From NCBI RefSeq assembly GCF_900199545.1, contig NZ_LT962671.1, forward strand, positions 1,623,036-1,679,302: a stretch of 56,267 bases of DNA. The letters run 5' to 3'. Below, one piece after another: positions 19,517-29,196 of this stretch. A model generated the notes under the pieces. The model had not been told where the DNA came from. It worked only from the letters and a program-made list of their open reading frames with translations, and ran no database searches. How positions within the stretch are numbered: the first letter of the stretch is position 1; every line of letters starts with the position of its first letter. The DNA is from Raoultibacter massiliensis. GTDB lineage: Bacteria; Actinomycetota; Coriobacteriia; Coriobacteriales; Eggerthellaceae. A program made the translations under genes and the position numbers.

Positions 19517-19771
19517 CGGTTCCTCCTTATATCTTGTTCCCTCTGTCGTATCGACGACCTGCACGATAGCCCGCCCGCCTCATGGCAGAAACGTCAAAAA
19601 AGGACCAATGCGATTTGTTTTCGCAGCTGAAATGCTTAAAAGAGGACTAGTCTTTTCGGGGTGAGACGACAATGGCCGCACCGCGAAGTTCTTACTGAAC
19701 CATCCTTGTGCGCACGCGGTTCTTTCCCTACAATTGCTGAACGGGGTGAGCTGACTGGAATAAGGGGTGCC

Positions 19772-21274
19772 TTGATCGATTCCATCAAACAACGCATTGC
19801 ATCGTACTTCGAATCGGTGAACGACCAGGCGCCGTTCCTGGGTTATCTCGGCATCGCGTTCTGGTCGGCGTGGATCCTTTCGACAAGCGGCGTCCAGGAC
19901 TGGATATCGCCTTCATCGGGAACCGAATCGACGTTTTCTGCAGCCTACGTCGAAACGAGGGTGGTGCTCATAGCCGCGCTCATCGCCTGCGGCATCCTCA
20001 GCAGCAGCCTTTCGCGGCTTTTCGAAAAGAGATGGTCGATCCCTGCAATCGCCGCGCTGGCGGTTGCAGGAGATGTCTGCCTGGCGGTATCCTGGCTTGT
20101 CCCCGAGTCGGGTTCGATGCTGCTGCATGCCGGCTCTCTGCTCGCAGGAGTCGGCGCCGCCGTCCTCTTCATCAAAGCGGGCATCCTGTACAGCGCGCTT
20201 TCCCCCTGGAGGGCGATGCTCCTGTTCATGACTTCCCAACTCGTGGCGGCATGCCTGTACCTCATCGTCACCGTTGCACCCACCCCGATATCAACCGTGC
20301 TCTTCTGCCTCCTGCCGGCGTTCGGAGCGATCACGTTCGCACTGGTTCCCACGAAGAAGAACCCCGTCGCCCGCCCCAAAACCGCCAAATCGTTCGGCAG
20401 AACCTTCGCACGGCTCGTATTCATGATCTTCGCGTTTCGCTTCTGCTCGAACTACATCAAAACGATGCTCGCGACGCTTCAAACCTCAGAAGCGATCGAA
20501 CTTGGCGTCGTCGGCAATATCCTGCTGAAAATGCTCGTCGCCCTCATCTTCGTCTGCTACGCGTTCAACGCCAGCAAAAAGGTCGACTACGGGCGCGTAT
20601 GCTATTTCCTGTTCGTCGGCACCACGATCATCCTGGTAGTGCTCCCGCTGTTCGAAGATCACGTTCCGCTGTTTTACGCGCTCAACGGCACCCTCAGCGG
20701 CATCACGGGAAACATCGCGTTCTGCATCTTCGCCTACATCTGCTTTCAATCGAAGTCCTCCCCGCTGCGGATATTCGGCTTCGGATACTCCGCCGTACTG
20801 CTCGGAAGCTTGCTCGGATACCTTATCGGAGGCGATGTCGGCCCCCTGCTCGCCGAAGAAAACCTGTCCTCCACGCCGTTTCTCGTCGGAGCGTACGCCC
20901 TTATCCTGCTCGCCCTGCTCGTCTCGCCCCCGAAGCAGCTCGATAAACTCATGCTGCCGGTTTCGTATGAAGATGCGATCGACCTTGCGAAAAGAAAATC
21001 AGAGCCGGCCGATGCGGAGGACCGCTTGATCCTGCGTTCCCAATCGGTATCGCAGCGCTACGGCCTGACAGAACGGGAGCAGGAAGTCCTCGTGCTGCTT
21101 GCCCGCGGCCATGGTCGCAGATACGTCGCCGACCATCTTCAGGTATCGCTCAACACCGTGCGATCGCACTCGCGCAACATCTACGCCAAGCTCGGCATCC
21201 ACTCCCATTCAGAGCTTATGGCGTTGCTCGAATCAGACGAGAGCAGCCCGAGCAACGCATCCCCCACCCGATAG
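19772..21274 (+). CDS. Membrane LuxR-type transcriptional regulator, partner of the first flavoprotein
   Basis: 500 aa from a TTG at 19772, chosen because AAGGGG lies just upstream. An in-frame GTG at 19661 is the longer alternative. About twelve hydrophobic segments, resembling a degenerate MFS fold (GYLGIAFWSAWILSTSG, LVAACLYLIVTVAPTP), lead to a C-terminal HTH: LTEREQEVLVLLARGHGRRY and LNTVRSHSRNIYAKLGIHSH. These proteins probably sense a ligand in the membrane and bind DNA through the LuxR domain. The gene is divergent from the flavoprotein gene over a 255-base region with an 8-bp palindrome GACTAGTC near 19648. Confidence 0.88.
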   Translation: MIDSIKQRIASYFESVNDQAPFLGYLGIAFWSAWILSTSGVQDWISPSSGTESTFSAAYVETRVVLIAALIACGILSSSLSRLFEKRWSIPAIAALAVAGDVCLAVSWLVPESGSMLLHAGSLLAGVGAAVLFIKAGILYSALSPWRAMLLFMTSQLVAACLYLIVTVAPTPISTVLFCLLPAFGAITFALVPTKKNPVARPKTAKSFGRTFARLVFMIFAFRFCSNYIKTMLATLQTSEAIELGVVGNILLKMLVALIFVCYAFNASKKVDYGRVCYFLFVGTTIILVVLPLFEDHVPLFYALNGTLSGITGNIAFCIFAYICFQSKSSPLRIFGFGYSAVLLGSLLGYLIGGDVGPLLAEENLSSTPFLVGAYALILLALLVSPPKQLDKLMLPVSYEDAIDLAKRKSEPADAEDRLILRSQSVSQRYGLTEREQEVLVLLARGHGRRYVADHLQVSLNTVRSHSRNIYAKLGIHSHSELMALLESDESSPSNASPTR

Positions 21275-21292
21275 AAACTGCATCAAACGCCC

Positions 21293-21326
21293 GAAAAAGC
21301 AACGGGCGCACCTGTCGGCGCGCCCG
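21293..21326 (-). terminator. Terminator of yebC
   Basis: On the minus strand GGGCGC (from 21325) and GCGCCC (from 21309) form a stem, followed by GTTGCTTTTTC. It lies between the convergent luxR-type gene and yebC. Confidence 0.65.
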
Positions 21327-21352
21327 CATCGGCTCTCTATTGCAGTATCGTC

Positions 21353-22153
21353 CTACTCGTCGAGGGCTTCGGCGATCTCGTCGGTGATATCCATCGTGTG
21401 GTACACGTTTTGGATATCCTCGAGCTCTTCGAACTTGTCGATGAGCCGCATGACCTTCTTGGCATCGGAGACGCTCACCTCGGTCGGCGTGGCAGCTTCC
21501 ATGATGAGCTCGGCGCCCTTCGTCTCGATTCCCGCTTCCTCGATGGCCTTTTTGACGGCCATGAGATCGGTGGGGCTCGTGTAGACGATCCATTCCTCGT
21601 CGGCGTCTTCGTAATCGTCGCCGCCGGCCTCGGCAACGGCGAGCATGAACTCTTCCTCGTCGGCAGCTGCGCCGTTCGGCTTCACGGGCGCCTTCTTGTC
21701 TCCGGTTTCGACCTCTTTCGGAATCATGATCTGGCCTTTGCGCTCGAACTGGAACGCAACCGATCCGGATGTGCCAAGGCTTCCGTTGGCATGGGAAAAC
21801 GCGCTGCGCACGTCAGCGGCGGTGCGGTTGCGGTTGTCGGTGAGCGCTTCGAGATAAACCGCTACGCCCGCCGGACCGTAGCCCTCGTAGATGACCGTCT
21901 CGTAGTTCGCGGCGTCCTTTCCGCTGCCGAACGCCTTGTCGATCGCGGTCTTGATCTTATCTTTAGGAAGCGAATAGCCTTTGGCCTTTTCGATAGCGGC
22001 CGCAAGCGACGCGTTGTTGTCAGGGTTCGGGTCGCCACCCTCCTTGGCTGCCACCGTGATGTTACGGGACAGTTTGGAGAACAAAGCCGAACGCTTTGCG
22101 TCCTGCGCGGCCTTACGATGCTTCGTGGTTGCCCATTTTGAATGCCCTGACAT
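21353..22153 (-). CDS. YebC/PmpR-family protein
   Basis: 266 aa. MSGHSKWATTKHRKAAQDAKR and FSKLSRNITVAAKEGG are the family hallmarks, followed by KAFGSGKDAANYETVIYEGYGP. Members are regulators and, in recent work, translation factors that relieve ribosome stalling. It is a little longer than usual because of an acidic insertion (DYEDADEEW). In many actinobacteria it lies directly upstream of ruvC; here a flavoprotein module separates them. Confidence 0.96.
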   Translation of the reverse strand: MSGHSKWATTKHRKAAQDAKRSALFSKLSRNITVAAKEGGDPNPDNNASLAAAIEKAKGYSLPKDKIKTAIDKAFGSGKDAANYETVIYEGYGPAGVAVYLEALTDNRNRTAADVRSAFSHANGSLGTSGSVAFQFERKGQIMIPKEVETGDKKAPVKPNGAAADEEEFMLAVAEAGGDDYEDADEEWIVYTSPTDLMAVKKAIEEAGIETKGAELIMEAATPTEVSVSDAKKVMRLIDKFEELEDIQNVYHTMDITDEIAEALDE

Positions 22154-22292
22154 ATGTTTACCCTAACTCTCTGATGCATTTCCAGCGAATTATTGTAGCA
22201 TACTGGCGGCAATTGCCCATTTCGCTGCGAATGCTCTCCATATATGGATGTCGCCGAAAGCGCCGACGGCACCCGCGGCGGGCGCCGAGGCC

Positions 22293-23000
22293 TCAGCAGA
22301 TGCCCGCAAGGGTTTCTTGGCCAACGCGGTCTTTCGCATACCGCCCCGCAACGAACTCGACCAGATCGATATCCTCAAAGCCCCATACGGCCTTGTCGGC
22401 AAGGGCGCTCAGCTCGTCGAACGTGCCCGAATCGTCGCGATCGTGAACGCCGATCGTGCGATACCCCGCCCTCAAAAGCGTTTCGAGCGCGTAACGGGCA
22501 TCCTCGAACACCCACGTGCCCCCCTTCGGCGTGCCGAGAAACGCACGGGCGTAATCGTAGACATCGGGCCGGCGCTTCGATGCTCCCACATCGTCGGTGG
22601 AGGCAACTATCGAAAAGCACTCCCTCATCCCCGCATGCCCGAGCCCTATTTCAAGCAGATGCTTCGGACTCGAGGATGCCACGCCCATCTTCACGCCAAG
22701 CGAGTGGAGCGCGCGGACGAACTCGAGCGCGCCGCTGCGCGCCTGCACGGCCAAGGCGTAATGGCCGACAACGAGGCCCTGCAGCGCATCGGCCGCCTCG
22801 CTCGCGCTCGCACCGATGGAAAAACGCCGATGGAAGAACTCGCCCGCTTCGCCGACGGTCAGCGTGTTGAGCAAAGCAACGTCGTCTCCCGTAAGCTTCG
22901 CCCCAGCACGGCTTGCTAGTTCGCGCTCGGCGCCGCGCCACGCACCCATCGTGTCGAGCAACGTTCCGTCGCAGTCGAAGATCACTCCCGATACCTGCAT
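22293..23000 (-). CDS. HAD-superfamily phosphatase (phosphoglycolate phosphatase/mutase-like)
   Basis: 235 aa. Motif I is GVIFDCDGTLLDTMGAWR, motif II is MGVASSSPKHLLEIGL, motif III is KRRPDVYDYARAFLG and motif IV is GTWVFEDARYALETLLRAG. A helical cap follows motif I, placing it in subfamily IA with beta-phosphoglucomutase and phosphoglycolate phosphatase. The substrate is unknown. The gene stands on the same strand as yebC, 139 bases upstream of it. Confidence 0.9.
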   Translation of the reverse strand: MQVSGVIFDCDGTLLDTMGAWRGAERELASRAGAKLTGDDVALLNTLTVGEAGEFFHRRFSIGASASEAADALQGLVVGHYALAVQARSGALEFVRALHSLGVKMGVASSSPKHLLEIGLGHAGMRECFSIVASTDDVGASKRRPDVYDYARAFLGTPKGGTWVFEDARYALETLLRAGYRTIGVHDRDDSGTFDELSALADKAVWGFEDIDLVEFVAGRYAKDRVGQETLAGIC

Positions 23001-23186
23001 GGATTCTCCTTGCCTTCATGTCGTTCGCCGTTCTGTTCGAAAACCACTGTACGCCGCGGCGATCAGAAGCCCGTCAAGCGCAGGTAAAAATCTCGAAAGA
23101 TTGCCATCGTCGCAGATGAACCGCTAACACCAGGTTGTGCACGGCGCCTGGAAACGGCAGGAAGGCAGCGCCGAAGCAAACGAAGG

Positions 23187-23525
23187 CTATCCTGCGAGCG
23201 CGAACCGCCCATCGCTCGGCGGTGATACGGTCCCCGACGATTCGATCGCCTCGGCCAGCATTTCGGTAACGGTTGCATCGAGCGAAACGCTCTCGATCAC
23301 GTACTCGCCCGGCACGCTGTTTTCCATAACGGCGATAGAGTACACCGCGTCGGCTTTGGCCAAATTGCCCCGCACCGTCCCCGCAAGCCCTTCGCGCAGA
23401 GCCTACCGGAAGCAGAATCCCCCGGCAACAGCGCATACCAGCACGAAAGCGGCCACGGCAAGTGCAAATGGGCTCCGAGCCCTTGGCTTGCGATGCATCT
23501 GTACGCTCGCACCCCACATTCCCAT
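23187..23525 (-). pseudogene. Small membrane-anchored protein gene with an in-frame TAG
   Basis: The minus-strand frame from ATG 23525 (or 23498, MHRKPRARSP) encodes a basic start and one membrane segment (FALAVAAFVLVCAVAGGF). A TAG at 23403-23405 follows, and the same frame then continues for 72 residues with a protein-like sequence (ADAVYSIAVMENSVPGEYVI, SLDATVTEMLAEAIE) to the stop at 23187. The downstream half alone could start at a GTG (23375) but would lack its anchor. I read this as a gene broken by one nonsense change. Function unknown. A sequencing error or amber readthrough are alternatives. Confidence 0.55.
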
Positions 23526-23707
23526 TCAAGGTGATGCGGACATCGAGTCAAACCCGCTGCCGAACGCACGCGCATCAACTGATAATTACGACTGAGTAGA
23601 TGGTACTTGATCCCTCGCCTCATTAACATGGATAATTATGATGTTTTCCATCATAATTGCCTGAGAACGATCGAAACCCCTCGTCGCAATGCAGACGGAA
23701 GAACATT

Positions 23708-25123
23708 TCAGCTCTGCAGGATCACGTCGATCATGCCCTGCCGATCGTAGACGCCGAGTTTGCGGTATATGCTGCCCACATGATGGCGAGCCGTGCTTTC
23801 CGCAATGCAGAGTTCCTTGCATATGAAAGGAACGTTGCGACCGCTCGCCAGCAGGACAAGAACCTCCGCTTCCCGGGCTGTCAGACCGCAGCGTTCGGAA
23901 AGCGCCCTGCAGTGATCATCCAGATCACGGTTCTCCCGAATCGCCGGCTGGGGCTGGTAGAACCTCTGCAGTTCTCCCTGGGAAAAAACCAGCGTTCCGA
24001 CCAAAATCACCAAAATGGCAAGGGCCGCCAGCAGATGCAGCTGGCTCTCGGCGGAAACGACGCCCCGCCCCACCGCAATGTCTACGACCGCAAGCCCCGC
24101 GATCGTCGCCAGTCGCAACACGAGGATGGAGCACGAGAAGAACAACGCCACCGACCGCCTCGCCCGAAACGCCAAATCCGCCGAAACGAGCATGATGAGG
24201 ATGTCGAGGCAGTATCCGCCCACGATGATGAGTCCGTTGCCAAAGTATCCGTATGCGAGGGGAAGGATGGCGAACAGGATCAATCCGACCGAGAGCGCGG
24301 GTACGATCGGCCGATACATTGCGATCGGAGCCGCCGCCGAGCGCTCGAAGGCGATGTGGGCGGCAAGGGCTATGAAGCACGCTCCCGCAACAAGCAAATC
24401 AGGGCGGCCCTCGGCGACGTGCAAAGACGCCATGTTCGCGTAAAACGACTGGGCGATGCCGTACGCCAGCCCCGCAACCACAACCGCACCCATAGCCTTG
24501 ACGACAAGGGGCCGGTCAACCGCGAAGTCCGCCGCAGACGGAGCCCTGCGCGTCTCATCGCGCGAAGCGTACAGGATGGCGCACGAGGCAAGGGGCAGCA
24601 GGCATACGAGAACCGCCGTTACCATCCAGGGCAAAAGCTGGACTCCGAAAAACAGCACGAACGCGAACGCGTACGAGGAGAACAGGTATTGGCTCACCCG
24701 ATCGGTCGCCAGCGTCGCCCACAGCTCGCCCCACATAACCAGAAGAAGCGCGTTGCCGAACGCCGCGACCGTCAGAAACACCAGCAGCAAGACCGCAAGG
24801 GCGTCATGGCCGGAAAAGCTTCGCATCGCCACGCAGGCCCCTGTCCCAACCGTGCACAGAAGAGCCGCCAGCTTGAACATCGACGCGCGCTCTATAAACG
24901 ATCCGACCCGAGGGGCGGCGGCCGCCGCAAGCGCGAAACCGACCGAAGTGAACAGCAGCGTCCAAACGCTTGGCCTTACGCCGAGAAACGACAGGTCGGG
25001 CGGTACCACGATCGTCGTGCAAAGCACGAGCATCCACCATGCCTGCCAAAATCCAATGCCGAGCAGACGAAACGAAAACGGCGTCCCATCCGTTTCAGGC
25101 TGCTTCACAGCGTCTACCTTCAT
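23708..25123 (-). CDS. Membrane LuxR-type transcriptional regulator, partner of the second flavoprotein
   Basis: 471 aa; the ATG at 25123 is preceded by GGAGGGAGCCGC. The N-terminal 380 residues form about ten to twelve membrane helices (LLGIGFWQAWWMLVLCTTIV, VMWGELWATLA). The C-terminus is a LuxR HTH: LTAREAEVLVLLASGRNVPF, STARHHVGSIYRKLGVYDRQ. It is divergent from the Tat flavoprotein gene at 25340 and is probably its regulator, responding to a substrate of that enzyme. Confidence 0.9.
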   Translation of the reverse strand: MKVDAVKQPETDGTPFSFRLLGIGFWQAWWMLVLCTTIVVPPDLSFLGVRPSVWTLLFTSVGFALAAAAAPRVGSFIERASMFKLAALLCTVGTGACVAMRSFSGHDALAVLLLVFLTVAAFGNALLLVMWGELWATLATDRVSQYLFSSYAFAFVLFFGVQLLPWMVTAVLVCLLPLASCAILYASRDETRRAPSAADFAVDRPLVVKAMGAVVVAGLAYGIAQSFYANMASLHVAEGRPDLLVAGACFIALAAHIAFERSAAAPIAMYRPIVPALSVGLILFAILPLAYGYFGNGLIIVGGYCLDILIMLVSADLAFRARRSVALFFSCSILVLRLATIAGLAVVDIAVGRGVVSAESQLHLLAALAILVILVGTLVFSQGELQRFYQPQPAIRENRDLDDHCRALSERCGLTAREAEVLVLLASGRNVPFICKELCIAESTARHHVGSIYRKLGVYDRQGMIDVILQS

Positions 25124-25206
25124 GCGGCTCCCTCCTCACATATCGACACAGCATACTACATGGCCGTCGTTTTGCCCTGTCAAACGCATAGCAGGAAACC
25201 TCTCAT

Positions 25207-25316
25207 TTTTGCCCGATTCGCAAAACGGCAGGTTTCATACGCTGCGCATCGGGAATCGGAGAGGTACTTTGACATTGCGGCCTAAGGGAGTCGCAGAAGG
25301 CGCTCGACGCGCCTTC
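25207..25316. promoter_or_regulatory. Control region between luxR-type gene and flavoprotein gene
   Basis: In the 216-base divergent gap I see TTTTGC-N7-GCAAAA at 25207-25225, a possible operator. A perfect 8-bp hairpin, GAAGGCGC-TCGAC-GCGCCTTC, lies at 25296-25316 just before the flavoprotein's ribosome site. Roles are inferred from position only. Confidence 0.4.
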
Positions 25317-25339
25317 GGATCACCGACAAAGGAGGATTC

Positions 25340-27112
25340 ATGCCAGAGAAGAACACGCTGTCGAGACGCTCGTTTCTCGGACTTGGAGCGACGGCGGCTC
25401 TTGCTGCGGGCGCAGCAGGGCTCGCTGGATGCGCGCCTGCAGCCACGGGGGCGGCAGGCGAAAAGGGTGCCGAAAACGGCGCAGCTGCAACCCAGTCCGA
25501 GGCTATCGGCTTCGGCGGAGGCGGCGGTTCCACCACCATGGGCTACGGGCGAATCGCCAACCCGTCGTTCATGACCGCGCCCGCCCCGCTTTCGGAAAGC
25601 GATGCCAAAGAGGTTCTGGAAGCAGACGTCATCGTGTTGGGAGCAGGCAATGCGGGGTGTGCGGCGGCGGCATCGTGCGCAGACCACGACCTATCCGTCA
25701 TCGTGCTCGAAAAGCTCAGCACCGTACAGGGGCGCGGCGGCGGAATCGGCCTGTGCAACACCAAGTTCACCAAATCCTACGGAGAATCGATCGGACAGGA
25801 TCTCACCGTCAACATTCCCGAGGCCCAGCATCTCTGGGTTCGCAGCTGCGGCAGCCGCGTGAACGAAGCGCTCGTTTCCCTGTGGTTCAACAAATCGGGC
25901 GAAGCCGGCGACTGGCTCATCGACAAAGCCGCCGAATACGGCGTTGAACCCGATTCGTTCCGCGCCTATGCGCCCAAGGCGATCATCCCCGAATCGTTCT
26001 CGTACCACCAATTTCACAAAACCGACGCGACGCCCGAGTGGCCCGCCGAATGCAGTTACTTCCAAGCAACCAACGTGCTCTACGTCGATTCGAAGGACGC
26101 CGAAAAGCACAGCAAGCCCGCAGAGTACCGCTTCGAAACCACTGCAACCCAGCTTCTTAAAGAGGGAGACAAGGTCGTCGGCGTATTCGCTACCGACAAA
26201 GACGACAACGTGCTGCTCTTCAAGGCGAGCAAGGGCGTCATCATAGCCACCGGCGGCATCCACGACGATCCCGAGATGGTCGATTATTACTGCGAGGAAA
26301 ACGTTCATCACGTACTCGAATGCCAGAACACGCCGGTTGGCTACTCGACGGGCGACGGCATCAAAATGGGCATGTGGGCAGGCGGCACGGTGCAGGACGG
26401 ACCCTTCCCCCTCATGCTCCATCCGCAGGCGGGCCTGCAGTTCCACGGTGCGTTCATGTTCCTCAACATGGAAGGCGAGCGCTTCATGAACGAAGCAACC
26501 TGGGTTCAGGGCAAATCGATGAACGTCATGCACCAGACCGATGATATCGCCTGGTCGATCTTCGACGCCGACTTCGGCGAGCAAAACGTCAAAACGCTCG
26601 AGTTCTCCGGCGGCGGAGGCATGTTCTGGGACATCATGGGCGGCGATGTGGGAGCGCCCTTCGTCGCACAGGACTACATCGATTTCGTCAACACGGGTCT
26701 CGAAGCCGACGACGGCAAGGTGTTCAAGGCGGATACGCTTGACGAGCTCGCCGAGCTCACGGGCATTCCCGCAGACAAGCTCAAGGAGTCGGTGGCTCGC
26801 TACAACGAACTCGTGGCCGCCGGATCAGACGACGACTTCCACAAGCAAAGCGAGTACCTCTTCCCCGTTGAGAAGGCACCCTTCTACGCTGCCAAGGTGG
26901 GCGTCGCACTGCTCGCCATCGTCGGCGGACTCAAGATCAACACCGATCTGCAGGTGCTCGACGCGAACAAGCAGCCCATCGAGGGACTGTACGCGATCGG
27001 CAACGCATCGGGCGACATCTACGCGGTCGACTACCCCATCAACATGGCCGGCAACTCGAACGGCCGAGCACTCACATGGGGATATCTTGCCGGCGAAATA
27101 CTCTCGAAGTAG
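25340..27112 (+). CDS. Tat-exported FAD-dependent reductase, second copy
   Basis: 590 aa with AAAGGAGG before the ATG. The signal is LSRRSFLGLGATAALAAG with a lipobox GLAGC. After a Gly/Ala-rich linker comes the FAD fold VIVLGAGNAGCAAAASCADH and GRGGGIGLCNTKFTKSYG, then the capping domain (GEAGDWLIDKAAEYGV), and the C-terminal FAD contact NASGDIYAVDYPINMAGNSN. It belongs to the fumarate-reductase/3-ketosteroid dehydrogenase flavoprotein superfamily. It lacks a bound FMN or haem domain. It is probably a cell-surface terminal reductase; substrate unknown. Two strong hairpins end the gene. Confidence 0.9.
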   Translation: MPEKNTLSRRSFLGLGATAALAAGAAGLAGCAPAATGAAGEKGAENGAAATQSEAIGFGGGGGSTTMGYGRIANPSFMTAPAPLSESDAKEVLEADVIVLGAGNAGCAAAASCADHDLSVIVLEKLSTVQGRGGGIGLCNTKFTKSYGESIGQDLTVNIPEAQHLWVRSCGSRVNEALVSLWFNKSGEAGDWLIDKAAEYGVEPDSFRAYAPKAIIPESFSYHQFHKTDATPEWPAECSYFQATNVLYVDSKDAEKHSKPAEYRFETTATQLLKEGDKVVGVFATDKDDNVLLFKASKGVIIATGGIHDDPEMVDYYCEENVHHVLECQNTPVGYSTGDGIKMGMWAGGTVQDGPFPLMLHPQAGLQFHGAFMFLNMEGERFMNEATWVQGKSMNVMHQTDDIAWSIFDADFGEQNVKTLEFSGGGGMFWDIMGGDVGAPFVAQDYIDFVNTGLEADDGKVFKADTLDELAELTGIPADKLKESVARYNELVAAGSDDDFHKQSEYLFPVEKAPFYAAKVGVALLAIVGGLKINTDLQVLDANKQPIEGLYAIGNASGDIYAVDYPINMAGNSNGRALTWGYLAGEILSK

Positions 27113-27125
27113 CTATTCGGAAAAC

Positions 27126-27158
27126 AAGGAAATCGGGTCCCGTCGATCCGATTTCCTT
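27126..27158 (+). terminator. Hairpin after the second flavoprotein gene
   Basis: AAGGAAATCGG and CCGATTTCCTT make a perfect 11-bp stem with an 11-base loop, starting 13 bases after the stop codon. It is followed by a second, longer hairpin at 27170. Confidence 0.7.
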
Positions 27159-27169
27159 CCAGCAGCATC

Positions 27170-27216
27170 AAACACAGGAAAAGCCGCATTGGGGGAATGC
27201 GGCTTTTCCTGTGTTT
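27170..27216. terminator. Bidirectional terminator with a 21-bp perfect stem
   Basis: The arms 27170-27190 and 27196-27216 are perfect inverted complements with a GGGGG loop. Each side ends in an AT-rich run (core GCCGCATT / AATGCGGC then TTTT). It lies between convergent flavoprotein genes and can stop both. Confidence 0.85.
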
Positions 27217-27399
27217 CAGACCATACCAATTATATGATCATGTCTATTAGTTGACAAGACCCCAATTCAGATTTTTTGCAGAAGAGAGCCGGGCCTTGCG
27301 TCGTCGGTTTTGACAGCAGGGGTATCGCCGCGCATGCCGCGGCACCCGGCGGCGCTTCGCGCGCACGCGCGAGAAGCCCTCTTGCGCGAAGATGCCTCT

Positions 27400-29196
27400 T
27401 TACGCTTCGCTCTTCCCGTCTTCGTCGAGGATGCCGCCCGCCACCATGTATCCTCCGACAAAGGCAAGGCCGAGATCGGCGTACATGCCGGTCAGAGGCT
27501 TGCCGGAGGGGTTGCCCTCGCCTGCTGATCCCCCAGCTGTATGCCATCCCGCATACAGGCCGGGGATGACCTGCCCGTCGGTGTTGACCACCTGCATCTT
27601 CGGCGTAATGCGCAGACCCGTTTTCGAGCCGAACACATGGCCGCCCAGCTTCGCACCGTAGTACGGCGGCTCGTCGATCGCGATCATCCACTCGGGCGGA
27701 TACTTGTACGACGCCGCATAATCCTCGCCCGCCTCGCACGCTTCGTTCCATCGCCTCACCGCATCGACGAGCACGCCGCCGCGCAACCCGAGCGCCTCCT
27801 CAAGCTCCTCGACCGTATCGCATTTCGCAATGGCTCCGGCATCGACCATCTGCTGGAAGCCCGTATGCCAATCGCGCAGCCACTCGGGCACGCGATCGAT
27901 GTACGGATCGTCGTCTGCAACGATCTTCGCTTTGCGGCAGATGATCTGCCCGAAGAAGTTATCGGTCACCAGCTGATCGAACTTCGAATCGAAGCAGCAA
28001 TAGGTTTTGCCGCCCGGCTGGTTCATCTCGATCGCAGCCGTATCGCACAGCCCCGCCGAGGAAGGCGCGGCATCGGTGTTGTAGGGATAGCTCGTCGCGG
28101 AGGTCGAGATGAAGGGCACCCGCTGACCATCGCGGTTGATGCGCAACCACGGCTGACGCAGCGCCTGGTTTCCGTCCTTGTTTATGTGAGAGTCCATCAT
28201 GGTGTCGAATTCGTTGTAGTCGCGCCACCATACGCCGCCGTCGAACGCGCCGGTCGAATCGTAGCCCGACAAGTCGGCGCCGACGCCCTGCCCCATCCTG
28301 ATGCACTCGCCCGTGCCGTTCGGCGGCGTGGCGATGTTCGCGATGCCGTGCAAACACGTCGCCGAATGCTTCGCCATCATGGCGCGGTTCATCTCCATGC
28401 CGCCCGCCGTGAGCACGACGGCGCGATCGGCCTTGATGAATTTCTCCTCCTTCTGGTCGGTTACCTTCACGCCGACAACTGCGGATCCATCGAACACGAG
28501 CGTATCGACCGTGCAGCTCGTGCGGATCTCGACTCCGGCATCGCGCGCCGTCTGCTCAAGTTCCTGGAACGGAATGAGATTGACGTTGATGCCGTTGGTG
28601 GGCGTCGACATGCCCTCCCACTCGAGCAGTCCCGCACCCGCAGGCGAGGGATTCATGGGAACCCACTTTGCGCCCGCCTTCTCGTTCATCCAATCGATGC
28701 ACTTCGGGCCCTCGGTCGCCATCGCACGCAGAAGATCGGGGTCGCCGGTCATCTGCTGGCAATCCATGAAGAATTCGACGATGTTGTCGACGTCGTAAGG
28801 ATACGACGGATACGCCCACCCGAGCTCTTCGGCCTGCTTGTGCCCCCCGATGTTCGAGAATACCGACGAGTGCTTCGAGTTGCCGCCCGTCTCTTCGCTG
28901 CGTTCGAGCATAAGCACCTGATAACCTGCCTGAGCAAGGCGAATCGAAGCATTCATGCCACCCGCCCCGGAACCGACGACCACGATCTGGGCCTCCTCAT
29001 CCCACGTTGCGGGCGGCTCCACCGGCTCGATGGGGGAAGCGGCGGCCTCGAACGCCGATGCCTCGGGCGCTACGCCCCCCTCGCCTGCGCCCGCTGTTTT
29101 TTCCGCAGCGGGCGCGCAACCGGCAATGCCGGCCAGCGCCCCCGCGCCCCCAAGCAGCGCAGCGCCCTTGAGAAAACTCCTGCGATCAAGCTCCAT
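27400..29196 (-). CDS. Tat-exported FAD-dependent reductase, third copy
   Basis: 598 aa with GGAAGGGG before the ATG. The signal is MELDRRSFLKGAALLGG with a lipobox GIAGC. The FAD fold is IVVVGSGAGGMNASIRLAQA, followed by TGGNSKHSSVFSNIGG; the C-terminus has GLYAGWHTAGGSAGEGNPSG. It is clearly of the same superfamily as the other two but differs in the nucleotide loop (GSGAGG against GAGNAG) and in the substrate domain, so it is unlikely to be a recent duplicate. The substrate is unknown. It is divergent from a LysR gene, its probable regulator. Confidence 0.9.
   Translation of the reverse strand: MELDRRSFLKGAALLGGAGALAGIAGCAPAAEKTAGAGEGGVAPEASAFEAAASPIEPVEPPATWDEEAQIVVVGSGAGGMNASIRLAQAGYQVLMLERSEETGGNSKHSSVFSNIGGHKQAEELGWAYPSYPYDVDNIVEFFMDCQQMTGDPDLLRAMATEGPKCIDWMNEKAGAKWVPMNPSPAGAGLLEWEGMSTPTNGINVNLIPFQELEQTARDAGVEIRTSCTVDTLVFDGSAVVGVKVTDQKEEKFIKADRAVVLTAGGMEMNRAMMAKHSATCLHGIANIATPPNGTGECIRMGQGVGADLSGYDSTGAFDGGVWWRDYNEFDTMMDSHINKDGNQALRQPWLRINRDGQRVPFISTSATSYPYNTDAAPSSAGLCDTAAIEMNQPGGKTYCCFDSKFDQLVTDNFFGQIICRKAKIVADDDPYIDRVPEWLRDWHTGFQQMVDAGAIAKCDTVEELEEALGLRGGVLVDAVRRWNEACEAGEDYAASYKYPPEWMIAIDEPPYYGAKLGGHVFGSKTGLRITPKMQVVNTDGQVIPGLYAGWHTAGGSAGEGNPSGKPLTGMYADLGLAFVGGYMVAGGILDEDGKSEA

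Noticed and set aside
17570..19630. A 686-codon open frame antisense to the first flavoprotein gene
   Set aside because: It overlaps the whole Tat flavoprotein on the other strand and shows no recognisable domain; a GC-rich shadow frame.
23403..23405. TAG as a pyrrolysine codon
   Set aside because: Nothing in the window suggests pyrrolysine genes, and the protein is not a methyltransferase; a broken gene is simpler.
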